From an uncultured Alphaproteobacteria bacterium (GTDB lineage: Bacteria; Pseudomonadota; Alphaproteobacteria; HIMB59; GCA-002718135), in assembly GCA_902618015.1 (NCBI GenBank), contig CACMYX010000002.1, forward strand, positions 248,001 to 312,000: DNA of 64,000 nt, given 5' to 3'. Of this stretch, positions 37,472-46,134 are shown piece after piece (position 1 is the stretch's first letter; the number at the start of each line of letters is the position of its first letter). The notes beneath the pieces were generated by a model. It was given only the letters and a program-made list of their open reading frames with translations, did no database searches and had not been told where the DNA came from. The translations under genes were made by a program, and so were the position numbers.

Positions 37472-38213
37472 CCACTAAAAGACCTACGCCTGTTATAAAA
37501 GATGACATATCAGATGAAAGAAAAAGAACAGTTTGGGCTAATTCATATGGACTTGCAACTCTTCCTAATGGTGTAATCGTTTTCCATTTACTGATAAGCT
37601 CTTTTTTATTTTTTGTTTTTTTTAGATTTCTTTCATTCATAGGAGTATCTATTACTCCGGGACAAACAGCATTTACTCTTATATTATTTTTTGCATACTC
37701 AATAGCCAAGACTCTTGTGAGTGACATCACTCCTCCTTTTGAAGCTGCATAACTAAGATTACCACCTACATTTGCAAAAGCACTTATTGAACTATTATTT
37801 ACAATTGAACCTTTTTTATTTTTTAACAAAATAGGTAAGGCATGCTTGCAAGATAAAAATATTCCCTTAAGATTTATATCAATAATTTTTTCAAATATTT
37901 TTGTATTTAATTTATGTGATGGAGTAACTGCTTGTTCTATACCAGCATTATTAAAAACAGTATCTAAAGTTTTAAAATTTTTAGTTACATATTTGTATAA
38001 ATTAATAATATCTTTTTCCTTTGATACATCAGCTTTTACAAAATAAGTTTTCAGACCTTTTTTATCAAGCTCCTTTTGAGTTTTTTCACCCTCATTTTTG
38101 TTTACATCACAAAAAATAACTGTTGCACCCTGTAATGCAAATGTTTCTACTGTAGCTTTTCCAATACCAGTTGCTCCACCAGTTATTACTGATATTTTAT
38201 CTTTTAAAATCAT
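37449..38213 (-). CDS. Short-chain dehydrogenase/reductase, FabG-like
   Basis: A 254-residue classical SDR: ITGGATGIG, NNAGIE, a serine in NNSSISAF and SYAASKGGV, with a C-terminal ITGVGLLVDGGRAAT typical of FabG/BudC-like enzymes. It starts the operon SDR-SDR-amidohydrolase. It oxidises or reduces an alcohol/ketone with NAD(P)H. It is divergent from the DegT aminotransferase, with 139 bases between the two. Confidence 0.87.
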   Translation of the reverse strand: MILKDKISVITGGATGIGKATVETFALQGATVIFCDVNKNEGEKTQKELDKKGLKTYFVKADVSKEKDIINLYKYVTKNFKTLDTVFNNAGIEQAVTPSHKLNTKIFEKIIDINLKGIFLSCKHALPILLKNKKGSIVNNSSISAFANVGGNLSYAASKGGVMSLTRVLAIEYAKNNIRVNAVCPGVIDTPMNERNLKKTKNKKELISKWKTITPLGRVASPYELAQTVLFLSSDMSSFITGVGLLVDGGRAAT

Positions 38214-38270
38214 ATTTGTAAGTTAATTAAATTTCAAAAATAAATAAATAAACAAATTGTATAGTTGTTG

Positions 38271-38308
38271 TTGACATTTTGTATACACTTTAAATGAATT
38301 GCTATTAT
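38271..38308. promoter_or_regulatory. Divergent control region with TGTATACA operator-like palindrome
   Basis: TTGACA at 38271-38276 is followed by the palindrome TGTATACA at 38280-38287, similar to GntR-family operators. A TATTAT at 38303-38308 could serve as -10 for a weaker -35 TTGTAT at 38279-38284 (18-base spacer) driving the aminotransferase. The palindrome would overlap that -35. No regulator is nearby, so this is tentative. Confidence 0.3.
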
Positions 38309-38352
38309 GTAATACTTTAAAAAAGCTAAAAAATAGTATTTACTAAAATAAT

Positions 38353-39453
38353 ATGTACGATCTAAAAAAACATTTTCTAGCTGATAAAAAAATTATTTTA
38401 TCAAAAATTGAAAATGTCCTTAGCAAGGGTATTTTAGAAATGGGTGAGGAAGTAGAGAAATTTGAAGAGAATTTTAAAAAATATTGTAATGTAAAATATT
38501 GTGTAACTGTATCTTCTGGATCTATGGGGTTACTTTTAGCCCTTAAAACTTTAGACTTAAAAAAAAATGATGAAGTTATAACTGTATCTAATTCTGATAT
38601 TCCAACAAGTCACGCAATTACTCTTGTTGGAGCAAAAATTAAATGGGTTGATATTAATGAAGATTCTTTAAATATTGATGAAAACAAAATCGAAAAAAAT
38701 ATAACAAAGAATACCAGGGCAATTTTACCTGTGCATTTATTTGGAAATCCATGTAATATGTCGAAAATATCATCTATTGCAAAAAAACATAAATTAAAGA
38801 TTGTTGAAGATGCGTGCTTGGCAACTGGTGCAGAGTACAAAAATAAAAAAATTGGTTCATTAAGTGATTTGACAGTTTTTAGTACTAATCCAGGTAAAAT
38901 ATTAGACGGTATAGGCCCAGGTGGTATTATTACAACTAACAGTAAAAACTTGTATCTTCAGTTACTTCAGCTTCGTGATTATGGAAGAAAAGAGAGGCCA
39001 AAAAAATGGCCAGTAAAATCTTATACAATAGGTTATAACTCAAAATTAAGTACAATTAGTGCCGCAATTCTAAATATTAGATTAGAAAAACTTGATGAAT
39101 ATATACAAATTAGAAATTATAACGCAGAACTGTACAAAGAAATTTTATTCTCTAAAAAAATAAAATTTCAAAAAACTCTTAAAGATGCAAAATCCTCCTG
39201 GAGAAATTTTCCGATAATAATAAAAAATAGAAATAAAATATATGATAAATTAAATTCTATAAATTCATTAGTAAAACTTAATTATTTACCGCCTAATCAT
39301 CAAGATGAATGTTACAAAAATTTTAAACATAATTTTGATTTAAAAATTACAGAAAAAGTTAATTCTGAGATTCTTAATCTTCCATGTCATCAATATATGA
39401 CAAAAAATGAAATTGAAACTTTATCAAATCATCTACTAAATCTAATTAATTAG
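38353..39453 (+). CDS. DegT/DnrJ/EryC1/StrS-family aminotransferase
   Basis: A 366-residue fold-type I PLP enzyme. VSSGSMGLLLALK, DEVITVSNSDIPTSHA, ILPVHLFGNPCNM, VEDACLATGAEYK and the lysine in FSTNPGKILDG (normally FHPTKNL) match sugar 3- or 4-aminotransferases. It would transaminate a keto-sugar or cyclitol. Here it stands alone and faces a Gfo/Idh oxidoreductase with a 4-bp convergent overlap. Such oxidoreductase/aminotransferase pairs occur in amino-sugar and amino-cyclitol routes. Confidence 0.85.
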   Translation: MYDLKKHFLADKKIILSKIENVLSKGILEMGEEVEKFEENFKKYCNVKYCVTVSSGSMGLLLALKTLDLKKNDEVITVSNSDIPTSHAITLVGAKIKWVDINEDSLNIDENKIEKNITKNTRAILPVHLFGNPCNMSKISSIAKKHKLKIVEDACLATGAEYKNKKIGSLSDLTVFSTNPGKILDGIGPGGIITTNSKNLYLQLLQLRDYGRKERPKKWPVKSYTIGYNSKLSTISAAILNIRLEKLDEYIQIRNYNAELYKEILFSKKIKFQKTLKDAKSSWRNFPIIIKNRNKIYDKLNSINSLVKLNYLPPNHQDECYKNFKHNFDLKITEKVNSEILNLPCHQYMTKNEIETLSNHLLNLIN

Positions 39454-40445
39454 TATTTTAATTTAATAACTTTATTTATATTTATTGACTTATAAATTGC
39501 ATCAACAACTAAGACAGAATTTATTCCATCTTGTATCTCAATAAAAGGTTTAGTTTTTTTCTTTAGTGTATCAACATATGATTTTGCTTGAGTATAAAAA
39601 TTATAGTTTAGACCATTCTTATTGTAATATTTTGAATAATCATATGTTTTTATCTTATTTTTTGATCTTAGCTCTAATCCTTTTCTAATATTAATATCTA
39701 TTTGTCCAGACGTGCCAAATATTTTTGTTTCCCATTTTGGAGTAGTCTCATATGGCACAAAAGTTGCTATTAACTGAGCAGTTATTCCATTTTTAAACTT
39801 CATTGAAATTGAAATTATATCTTCAACATCTATTTTGTTGTTTATATTTATTTTTTTTGCATAAACCTCATGAATTTTAGATTTAGCTAAGTATGAAATC
39901 TTATCTAAACTATGAATTGCATTGTATAGTAAAACACCTCCACCAGAAAATTTCTTAACATCTATCCATTTTGGTAAGGATTTGTTTTTTTGAGAAATCA
40001 TTGTTTCAGAAATAAATTTTATTTTCCCAATTTTTGAATTCTGTATCAGTTTGTAAGCAGTAAATACTTCCTTTCTGTATCGATGAACAAAACTAATTGT
40101 ATGGGTAATATTTTTTTTCGATATATATTTTTTTATAGAACTTAGCTCATTACTATTCAAAACTAATGGTTTTTCTATCAAAAGATTTATATTATTTTTA
40201 CAACACTCTAATATTGGTTCTATTCTCAAAAAATGTGGTAATGCGATAATTATAAAATCAGGTTTTAACTTTATAAGTTCATTAATATTATTGAAATGCT
40301 CTACATTGTTTAATTTTTTAAATTTATTAGCTTTTTTTAAATCATATTCTGTAAATCCAATTAATTTTAAATTTCTAATTTTTTTAAAAGCCTCAAAATG
40401 CCTTAAACCTGCTTGGCCAATTCCTAGTAAACCATACTTCATCAA
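39450..40445 (-). CDS. Gfo/Idh/MocA-family oxidoreductase
   Basis: A 331-residue NAD(P)-dependent dehydrogenase with YGLLGIGQAGLRHFEAF at the N terminus, the family EKP motif (LLIEKPLVLN) and the histidine-bearing YNAIHSLDKISYL. It is the last gene of the 12-gene minus-strand operon, overlapping the EamA gene by 4 bp (ATGA). It probably oxidises or reduces a sugar- or cyclitol-like intermediate. The C-terminal beta sheet domain is complete. Confidence 0.85.
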   Translation of the reverse strand: MMKYGLLGIGQAGLRHFEAFKKIRNLKLIGFTEYDLKKANKFKKLNNVEHFNNINELIKLKPDFIIIALPHFLRIEPILECCKNNINLLIEKPLVLNSNELSSIKKYISKKNITHTISFVHRYRKEVFTAYKLIQNSKIGKIKFISETMISQKNKSLPKWIDVKKFSGGGVLLYNAIHSLDKISYLAKSKIHEVYAKKININNKIDVEDIISISMKFKNGITAQLIATFVPYETTPKWETKIFGTSGQIDINIRKGLELRSKNKIKTYDYSKYYNKNGLNYNFYTQAKSYVDTLKKKTKPFIEIQDGINSVLVVDAIYKSININKVIKLKY

Positions 40446-41341
40446 TAATTTGAGATTAGTTTATCAACTTTTTTAGTTTTAAGTAAGCTATTCTTATTAA
40501 TAGCTTCTCTATAAGCTATAAAGAGAATTGATGAGAATATTATAGAAGCTCCTATCCATGTCCAAATATCAGGCACTTCCATAAAAAAGAAATATCCAAT
40601 TAAAGACAGCCAAATTAGTTTTGTAAATTGTATTGGCATTATAAAAGTTGTTTCAGCCATTTTTAAACATTGAGCAAAACTGAACTGTGTTATAAATCCC
40701 GCGATAGCAACAAATATAAATAATAAAAATTGATTTATATTAATGCTTTCCCAAAAGAACAATGCAATAAAAAATGTCGGAGGAACCATGAAAGCCATTT
40801 GGTAAAATGCAGTCGTTAAACTTGAATCCTTTTCAGTAAGTTTTTTTACAATTATTATTACTATTGAAAAAGTTATTGCTGCTGATAGAAGCCATAAAGC
40901 TCCACTCTCAAAAGGTATATACCCAGGCCTTATAACAACCAAAATTCCTATAAAGCCAACAATTAGTGCAGTAATTCTTTGAATTCTAATTACTTCACCT
41001 AAAAAAATAATTGCGAGGATGGTAGTAAATAGTGGAGTAGTAAAACCTATAGCTGCTGCTTTTTCTAGTTGTAATGTTCCTATAGCTGTAAACCAGCTTA
41101 TCATTGAATAAACATTAATCGCAGATCTTACAAACTGTAGTTTTATGTTATGTGTTTTCCAAGCTTCTGGGTAATTATAAATCATAAAAGGTAACATAAT
41201 AATAACCCCAAATAGACATCTGTAAAATGCAATTATGAAAGGGTTTAAATCTTGTGAAAGTAGTTTTATTCCTGAAACCATAATTGCTGCTGTACCAGTA
41301 CCTAATAAAGATAACAAAATTACAAATAGTTTTTTATTCAT
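40442..41341 (-). CDS. EamA/DMT-family transporter
   Basis: A 299-residue protein with ten membrane helices in two EamA halves (about 1-140 and 145-285). LGEVIRIQRITALIVGFIGI marks the end of the first half. It is embedded in the catabolic operon, 21 bases after the DppF-type gene, and overlaps the Gfo/Idh gene. An exporter of a toxic or surplus product of the pathway is the simplest idea; it might also import. Confidence 0.83.
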   Translation of the reverse strand: MNKKLFVILLSLLGTGTAAIMVSGIKLLSQDLNPFIIAFYRCLFGVIIMLPFMIYNYPEAWKTHNIKLQFVRSAINVYSMISWFTAIGTLQLEKAAAIGFTTPLFTTILAIIFLGEVIRIQRITALIVGFIGILVVIRPGYIPFESGALWLLSAAITFSIVIIIVKKLTEKDSSLTTAFYQMAFMVPPTFFIALFFWESININQFLLFIFVAIAGFITQFSFAQCLKMAETTFIMPIQFTKLIWLSLIGYFFFMEVPDIWTWIGASIIFSSILFIAYREAINKNSLLKTKKVDKLISNY

Positions 41342-41362
41342 ATTCTTAAAAATGTAATTTAA

Positions 41363-41526
41363 CTAATTACAATTTGCACAACATTGATCGACCCAATGTC
41401 CTGGCTCTACTTCAATCAAACCCATTTCAATATTTCCTCCTTTACAATCTATACCAGGGTTTGGACATCGTGTTCGAAAAACACAACCTGAAGGAGGATT
41501 AATAGGACTAGGAATATCACCTTTAA
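41363..41526. repeat. 164-bp perfect direct repeat, copy 2
   Basis: Identical to 30083-30246, in the same orientation, 11,280 bases away. It begins at the stop codon and ends at 41526, with different sequence on both sides. The corresponding region of the neighbouring DppD-type gene (42325 onward) is similar in protein sequence but has several changes, showing what normal divergence looks like. Confidence 0.97.
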
Positions 41527-42328
41527 GTAGAGTTTTCTTTTTATTTTTTCTAAATATTTGTGGAGCAGTTTCAATAAGAGATTTAGTATAAGGATGTTGA
41601 GGATTTGAGAATAAATTACTTGTATTTGCAACTTCTACTATATGACCTAAATACATCACCATAACTCTATCAGCTATTTGATTTATTACTGAAAGATCAT
41701 GTGAAATAAAAAGAATTGTTAAAGAATACTTTTTTTTAAGTTCTAAAATTAAATTTAGAATTTGGGCTTGAATGGTTACATCTAAAGCTGACACTGGTTC
41801 ATCTGCTATTATGAATTTTGGATTAAGAACTAACGCTCTAGCTATACCAATGCGCTGTCTCTGTCCCCCCGAAAATTCATGAGGATACCTATTTAAATGT
41901 TCTTTTTGCAAACCAACATCTTGAATTATTTCTTCTACCTTTTGATTAATAGAATTTTTATCCATTTTTTCATGAACTTTGATACCTTGAGATATAATGT
42001 CATAAATTTTTTTTCTTGGATCTAAGCTAGCATATGGATCTTGAAAAATTATTTGAAAATCTTTTCGTAATTTTCTCATTTCACTATCTGATAATTTTGT
42101 AATATTCTTATTTTTATAAAAAATATTTCCCTCAGTAGGCTCAATTAATCTAATGATTGCTCTTCCGAGAGTGCTTTTGCCGGATCCAGACTCTCCGACA
42201 AGACCAAGAATTTCTCCTTCAGGAATTTCAAAGCTAACGTTTTCAACTGCTTTTACATCTCCCGATTTATTGTTAAAAAATCCATCTTTTATTGGGAAAT
42301 ATTTTTTTATATTTTCTACTCTAATCAC
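41363..42328 (-). CDS. ABC transporter ATPase, DppF type (orphan pair)
   Basis: A 321-residue ATPase with Walker A GESGSGKST at 45-53, SGGQRQRIGIARALVLNP and DEPVSALDV, ending in the Cys-rich oligopeptide domain. The last 164 bases match the fused ATPase of system 2 exactly. Its DppD partner is upstream with a 4-bp overlap, but no permease or SBP is in this operon. The ATPase-less transporter at 57862-61339 is the likely client. Confidence 0.92.
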   Translation of the reverse strand: MIRVENIKKYFPIKDGFFNNKSGDVKAVENVSFEIPEGEILGLVGESGSGKSTLGRAIIRLIEPTEGNIFYKNKNITKLSDSEMRKLRKDFQIIFQDPYASLDPRKKIYDIISQGIKVHEKMDKNSINQKVEEIIQDVGLQKEHLNRYPHEFSGGQRQRIGIARALVLNPKFIIADEPVSALDVTIQAQILNLILELKKKYSLTILFISHDLSVINQIADRVMVMYLGHIVEVANTSNLFSNPQHPYTKSLIETAPQIFRKNKKKTLLKGDIPSPINPPSGCVFRTRCPNPGIDCKGGNIEMGLIEVEPGHWVDQCCANCN

Positions 42329-43314
42329 GTTTGATTACACTCATAACAACATCTATCAACCCAATGTCCTGGTTTGGCTTCAATCAAACCCATCTCAATA
42401 TCTCCACCTTTACAGCCTATACCAGGATTAGGACATCTAGTCCTAAAAACACAACCAGAAGGTGGGTTTGTTGGGCTAGGAATTTCACCTCTTAGTACCT
42501 TAATTTCTCTTTTTTCATCCGAAATTTGAGGCGCTATATCAATTAATGACTTAGTGTATGAATGCAGCGGATTATTAAATAATTCTGATGTTTCTGCAAT
42601 TTCCATAACATTACCCAAATACATTACCATTACATGATCTGATATTTCAGAAACAACTCCAAGATCATGAGTAATAAATATAATCGACATCCCAAGTTTT
42701 TTTTGCAGTTCTTGCATTAGGTCTATAATTTGAGCTTGTATTGTAACATCAAGAGCAGTTGTAGGTTCATCAGCAATTAAAATTTTAGGATTACAACTTA
42801 AAGCCATCGCGATCATTGCCCTTTGTCTCATTCCACCAGATAATTCATGAGGATAGGAGTCAATTCTTTTTTGGGGTTCAGGTATGCCTACAAGATCTAG
42901 CATTTCAATAGCAATTTTTCTTGCTTGTTCTTTGCTTTTCTTTTGGTGAAGAATAATTGTTTCTGAAATCTGAAAAGATAAATCATAAACTGGATTTAGG
43001 CTTGTCATAGGTTCTTGAAAAATCATAGAGATTCTATTTCCTCTAATTTTTCTCATTTCATTTTCTTCAAGATCAATTAAGTTTTTATTATCAAATAATA
43101 TTTCACCTCGTTCAGTTTGTGCTAAGTTATTCGGCAACAAGCCCATTATAGATAATGCTGTAATAGATTTACCTGAGCCTGATTCCCCAACTATCGCAAA
43201 AGTTTTCCCTGCTTCTAAATTAAAAGAAACACCATCAACAGCTTTAACAACTGATTCACCAACAGTAAAATGTGTTTTTAAATTCTTTATACTTAATAAG
43301 TTTTCACTATTCAT
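42325..43314 (-). CDS. ABC transporter ATPase, DppD type (orphan pair)
   Basis: A 329-residue ATPase with Walker A at 43-51, SGGMRQRAMIAMALSCNP and DEPTTALDVT, plus the C-terminal oligopeptide domain GCVFRTRCPNPG and RCCYECNQT. It starts one base after the stop of the hydantoinase-type gene. It pairs with the DppF-type ATPase; this pair is unfused, in contrast to systems 1 and 2. Confidence 0.92.
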   Translation of the reverse strand: MNSENLLSIKNLKTHFTVGESVVKAVDGVSFNLEAGKTFAIVGESGSGKSITALSIMGLLPNNLAQTERGEILFDNKNLIDLEENEMRKIRGNRISMIFQEPMTSLNPVYDLSFQISETIILHQKKSKEQARKIAIEMLDLVGIPEPQKRIDSYPHELSGGMRQRAMIAMALSCNPKILIADEPTTALDVTIQAQIIDLMQELQKKLGMSIIFITHDLGVVSEISDHVMVMYLGNVMEIAETSELFNNPLHSYTKSLIDIAPQISDEKREIKVLRGEIPSPTNPPSGCVFRTRCPNPGIGCKGGDIEMGLIEAKPGHWVDRCCYECNQT

Positions 43315-43315
43315 A

Positions 43316-44713
43316 TTAATTTTTTTTTATTGGAGATACAAAATTATTCATTTTTCTATTCCTATAAAATTTTTTTCCATCATAAACCACTTTTCCATTA
43401 ACTATAGTTTTATTTATCTTTCCTTTTATTTTTTCCCCAAAATATAGATGAGCACAGTTTTTTCCTTTTGAAACAAGGGTATTTCTATCCACAGTCCATT
43501 TCTTATTCATATCTAAAATAACTATATCTGCATCAGATCCTCTTTTAATTAAACCTTTAGTTGGAAAAATATTAAATCTTTTTGCTGGATTAATACACAT
43601 CAGTTCAATTACTTTTTCTAATTTGATTTTTTTTTCTGAAACAGCTTTAAGCATAAGTGGTAACATTAATTCACCACTAGGTGCACCTGGAGGTGCTTTA
43701 AGAAAATTTTTTTCCCCCTTTATTTTTTCATTGTATGAAAAAGAAGCATGATCTGAAGCTATAATATCAAGAGTTTTATTCTTAAGAGCTGACCATAATT
43801 TTTTTTGATCCTTTTGATTCCTTATTGGTGGATTAATTTTTCCAAATGGGCCTGATCTAATTACATCCTTTTCATTTTTAAATAAATAATGTGGACAGGT
43901 TTCTGCAGTTATACTTTGACCTTTATTTTTAAATTTAGAAATTACTTCTAAAGATAGTTCTGAAGTTACATGAGCAATATGAACTTTAGTTTTCACAATT
44001 GAATTTAACCTTAATATTTTTTCAATTGCACTTGCTTCTACAACAGCAGGTCTCATAGCATTATGCATTGCTGGATTATTTTTTTTAAAATTTTTTTGTT
44101 TTTTCTCAAAATGATCAAGTAAATTCTGATCTTCAGCATGAAAAATTGTCGTTAAATTTGATTTTTTTGCATGTATTAATGCTTTGAGAATATTTTTTTC
44201 TTCAGTAAAACACAATCCTTCAAATTCACTTTTTCTATCAAGTGGAGGAGCAATTGTAAAAACTTTAAAAGCAATAGCCCCACTATTTATTAATCCATTT
44301 AGATTTTTATCATTGAATTTTCCTAAAGCAGGAATCATAGCAAAATTAATGTAAGTATTTTCATCAAAATGTTTTTTTCTATGGTTGAGCACCTTAGCAT
44401 TTGACATGCACGGATTACTTATAGGCATTTCAAAAAGTGTAGTTATTCCACCCTTCGCGGCAGCTTTAGTTTCACTTTGAACTGTACCTCTTTGAGGAAA
44501 TGATGGTGCTCTAACATGAAAATGAATATCAATTATTCCAGGAATAACAATTTTTTTATCAGCATTGATAATTTTTTTGGACTTAAATGATTTTATATTA
44601 TTTGTTAGCTTAAAAATTTTACCATCTTTGATCACAATATGGTTTTTTTTAAATCTATTTTTCTCAAAAACTTTTCCATTTTTTATAATCAAGTCACAAT
44701 TAATAATCATCAC
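43316..44713 (-). CDS. Cyclic amidohydrolase (dihydroorotase/allantoinase/hydantoinase type)
   Basis: The 465-residue protein carries the binuclear metal site of this group: HFHVR, a lysine in AIAFKVFTI for carboxylation, His in IFHAEDQ, His in KVHIAHVTSE and Asp in IIASDHASF. The ending ADIVILDMNKKWTVD closes the small domain. It opens cyclic amides such as allantoin, hydantoin or dihydropyrimidines in the cytoplasm. The substrate is not readable. Its ATG overlaps the previous gene by 4 bp, so it belongs firmly to the operon. Confidence 0.85.
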   Translation of the reverse strand: MMIINCDLIIKNGKVFEKNRFKKNHIVIKDGKIFKLTNNIKSFKSKKIINADKKIVIPGIIDIHFHVRAPSFPQRGTVQSETKAAAKGGITTLFEMPISNPCMSNAKVLNHRKKHFDENTYINFAMIPALGKFNDKNLNGLINSGAIAFKVFTIAPPLDRKSEFEGLCFTEEKNILKALIHAKKSNLTTIFHAEDQNLLDHFEKKQKNFKKNNPAMHNAMRPAVVEASAIEKILRLNSIVKTKVHIAHVTSELSLEVISKFKNKGQSITAETCPHYLFKNEKDVIRSGPFGKINPPIRNQKDQKKLWSALKNKTLDIIASDHASFSYNEKIKGEKNFLKAPPGAPSGELMLPLMLKAVSEKKIKLEKVIELMCINPAKRFNIFPTKGLIKRGSDADIVILDMNKKWTVDRNTLVSKGKNCAHLYFGEKIKGKINKTIVNGKVVYDGKKFYRNRKMNNFVSPIKKN

Positions 44714-46134
44714 TCAAAAATTTTCAGTTCTTTTAAAGCTTTTGCAACTCCATCAAGATTTGAAAGTTTCATAGATGCATAATTTGGTGACAACACTATC
44801 CCTTCTCCTCCAGCTTTATAAGTTGCTAAAACCGATCTATATGCAATACCTGGTGTACAGATTGCTTGTTCTTTTGATGATCTTGGTGCATCGATACCAA
44901 TGCCCATATATACTTTGGAGCCACCATCAACACCCCTGACTGCATCTGCACATTGAGTATAAATATATGTATCTGGATCTAATCCTCTTTCTATTAGATT
45001 GTCTAAGCTAGTTTCATTAATTCCTAAAATTTTAGAAAAAGATGAAACCAACTCAGAATTAGATAATTCATTTAAGATCGTTTTTCCAAATATATTTATT
45101 TCTCTATGAAATATTTCACCTGATTGATGCTGATAAGTTATAGGTTTTACCCAATCAGAATAACCTACCTGTTCTTTCCAAGGCCACTGTACTTTTCTAA
45201 TAAAATTAAAATGATTTCTATTCCATACATTTAACCCAAAAGATAAATTAGGTTTTATCCATTTTACTAAACCATAAATTTCTTTGTCTAAATCTTTGTT
45301 CCTTTTAAGCCAAAATTTTTCCCACTCTAAAATTTCCGGTTTATCAAATAAAATCCTAAAAAATTCAATTAAGTTTCCATCAACAAAGTTTTTTCCATTT
45401 AAAGTTTCTTGAAAGAATTCATATAATTTCAAAAGTGAGGATCTAATTTTTTCAATATTTAAATTATGAGTTTTAGCTTCTATTAAAAAATCTTCAGAAA
45501 AGTCTCCAGGCTCATTTCCTTGAAATAATTGATCAAGAGGTGAATATCTTTCATTGCACCACATAACACCATCAATATCATAATTTGCAACTTGATCTTC
45601 GATCATTGATAAGATCCAATTTCTATAATTTTTATTACTTGTGGAAGGTGATTTACCAATTTTTCCAAAAACATCTATTTCCATACATTGAACTAAATTT
45701 GGAATATCTACTCCGGTGGCAGACCCATGACCTGCATAATTGAAGAAGGGTTCCATTAATTCAATAAAAATTTTCATTCCTCTTTCCCTTGCTTTAGGAA
45801 TAACCATTTTTAAAATATCTTTATTTTTCATTTCTTTGTCTTGGGCTTTAAAATTTTTTATGAAAGTTTTATTATAAAATTTAGGATCTGGATCAAAATA
45901 TGCACCACCTTTCATTGAAAATGGCTCAGGAATTCCATGATCTGGCCAACCATCTATTTCCCAAGACACTGATCTTCCCGATTTTAATCCTAGCCATGAA
46001 ACAGTCCCAATTAGTAGAACATTTACACCAACACGTTTTTGTAATGTATCTAATACATTATCAATTCCTTCATCAATAAATGAAATCGGACTTATTTGAA
46101 TTCCAACAAATTTATCTTTTCCATTTTTGATCAT
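44710..46134 (-). CDS. Unrecognised TIM-barrel-like protein
   Basis: A 474-residue cytoplasmic protein without a signal peptide. I do not recognise the family. Strands and motifs such as VNVLLIGTVSW, GMKIFIELMEPF, YDIDGVMWCNERYSPLDQLF and LSFGLNVWNRNHF suggest a (beta/alpha)8 barrel like those of glycoside-hydrolase-like proteins, with acidic residues at strand ends (E in IELMEP, E in WCNER) that might be catalytic. The C-terminal GGEGIVLSPNYASMKL resembles the last barrel strand and helix. It overlaps both neighbours by 4 bp, so it is a core operon member. The function is unknown. Confidence 0.6.
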   Translation of the reverse strand: MIKNGKDKFVGIQISPISFIDEGIDNVLDTLQKRVGVNVLLIGTVSWLGLKSGRSVSWEIDGWPDHGIPEPFSMKGGAYFDPDPKFYNKTFIKNFKAQDKEMKNKDILKMVIPKARERGMKIFIELMEPFFNYAGHGSATGVDIPNLVQCMEIDVFGKIGKSPSTSNKNYRNWILSMIEDQVANYDIDGVMWCNERYSPLDQLFQGNEPGDFSEDFLIEAKTHNLNIEKIRSSLLKLYEFFQETLNGKNFVDGNLIEFFRILFDKPEILEWEKFWLKRNKDLDKEIYGLVKWIKPNLSFGLNVWNRNHFNFIRKVQWPWKEQVGYSDWVKPITYQHQSGEIFHREINIFGKTILNELSNSELVSSFSKILGINETSLDNLIERGLDPDTYIYTQCADAVRGVDGGSKVYMGIGIDAPRSSKEQAICTPGIAYRSVLATYKAGGEGIVLSPNYASMKLSNLDGVAKALKELKIFE

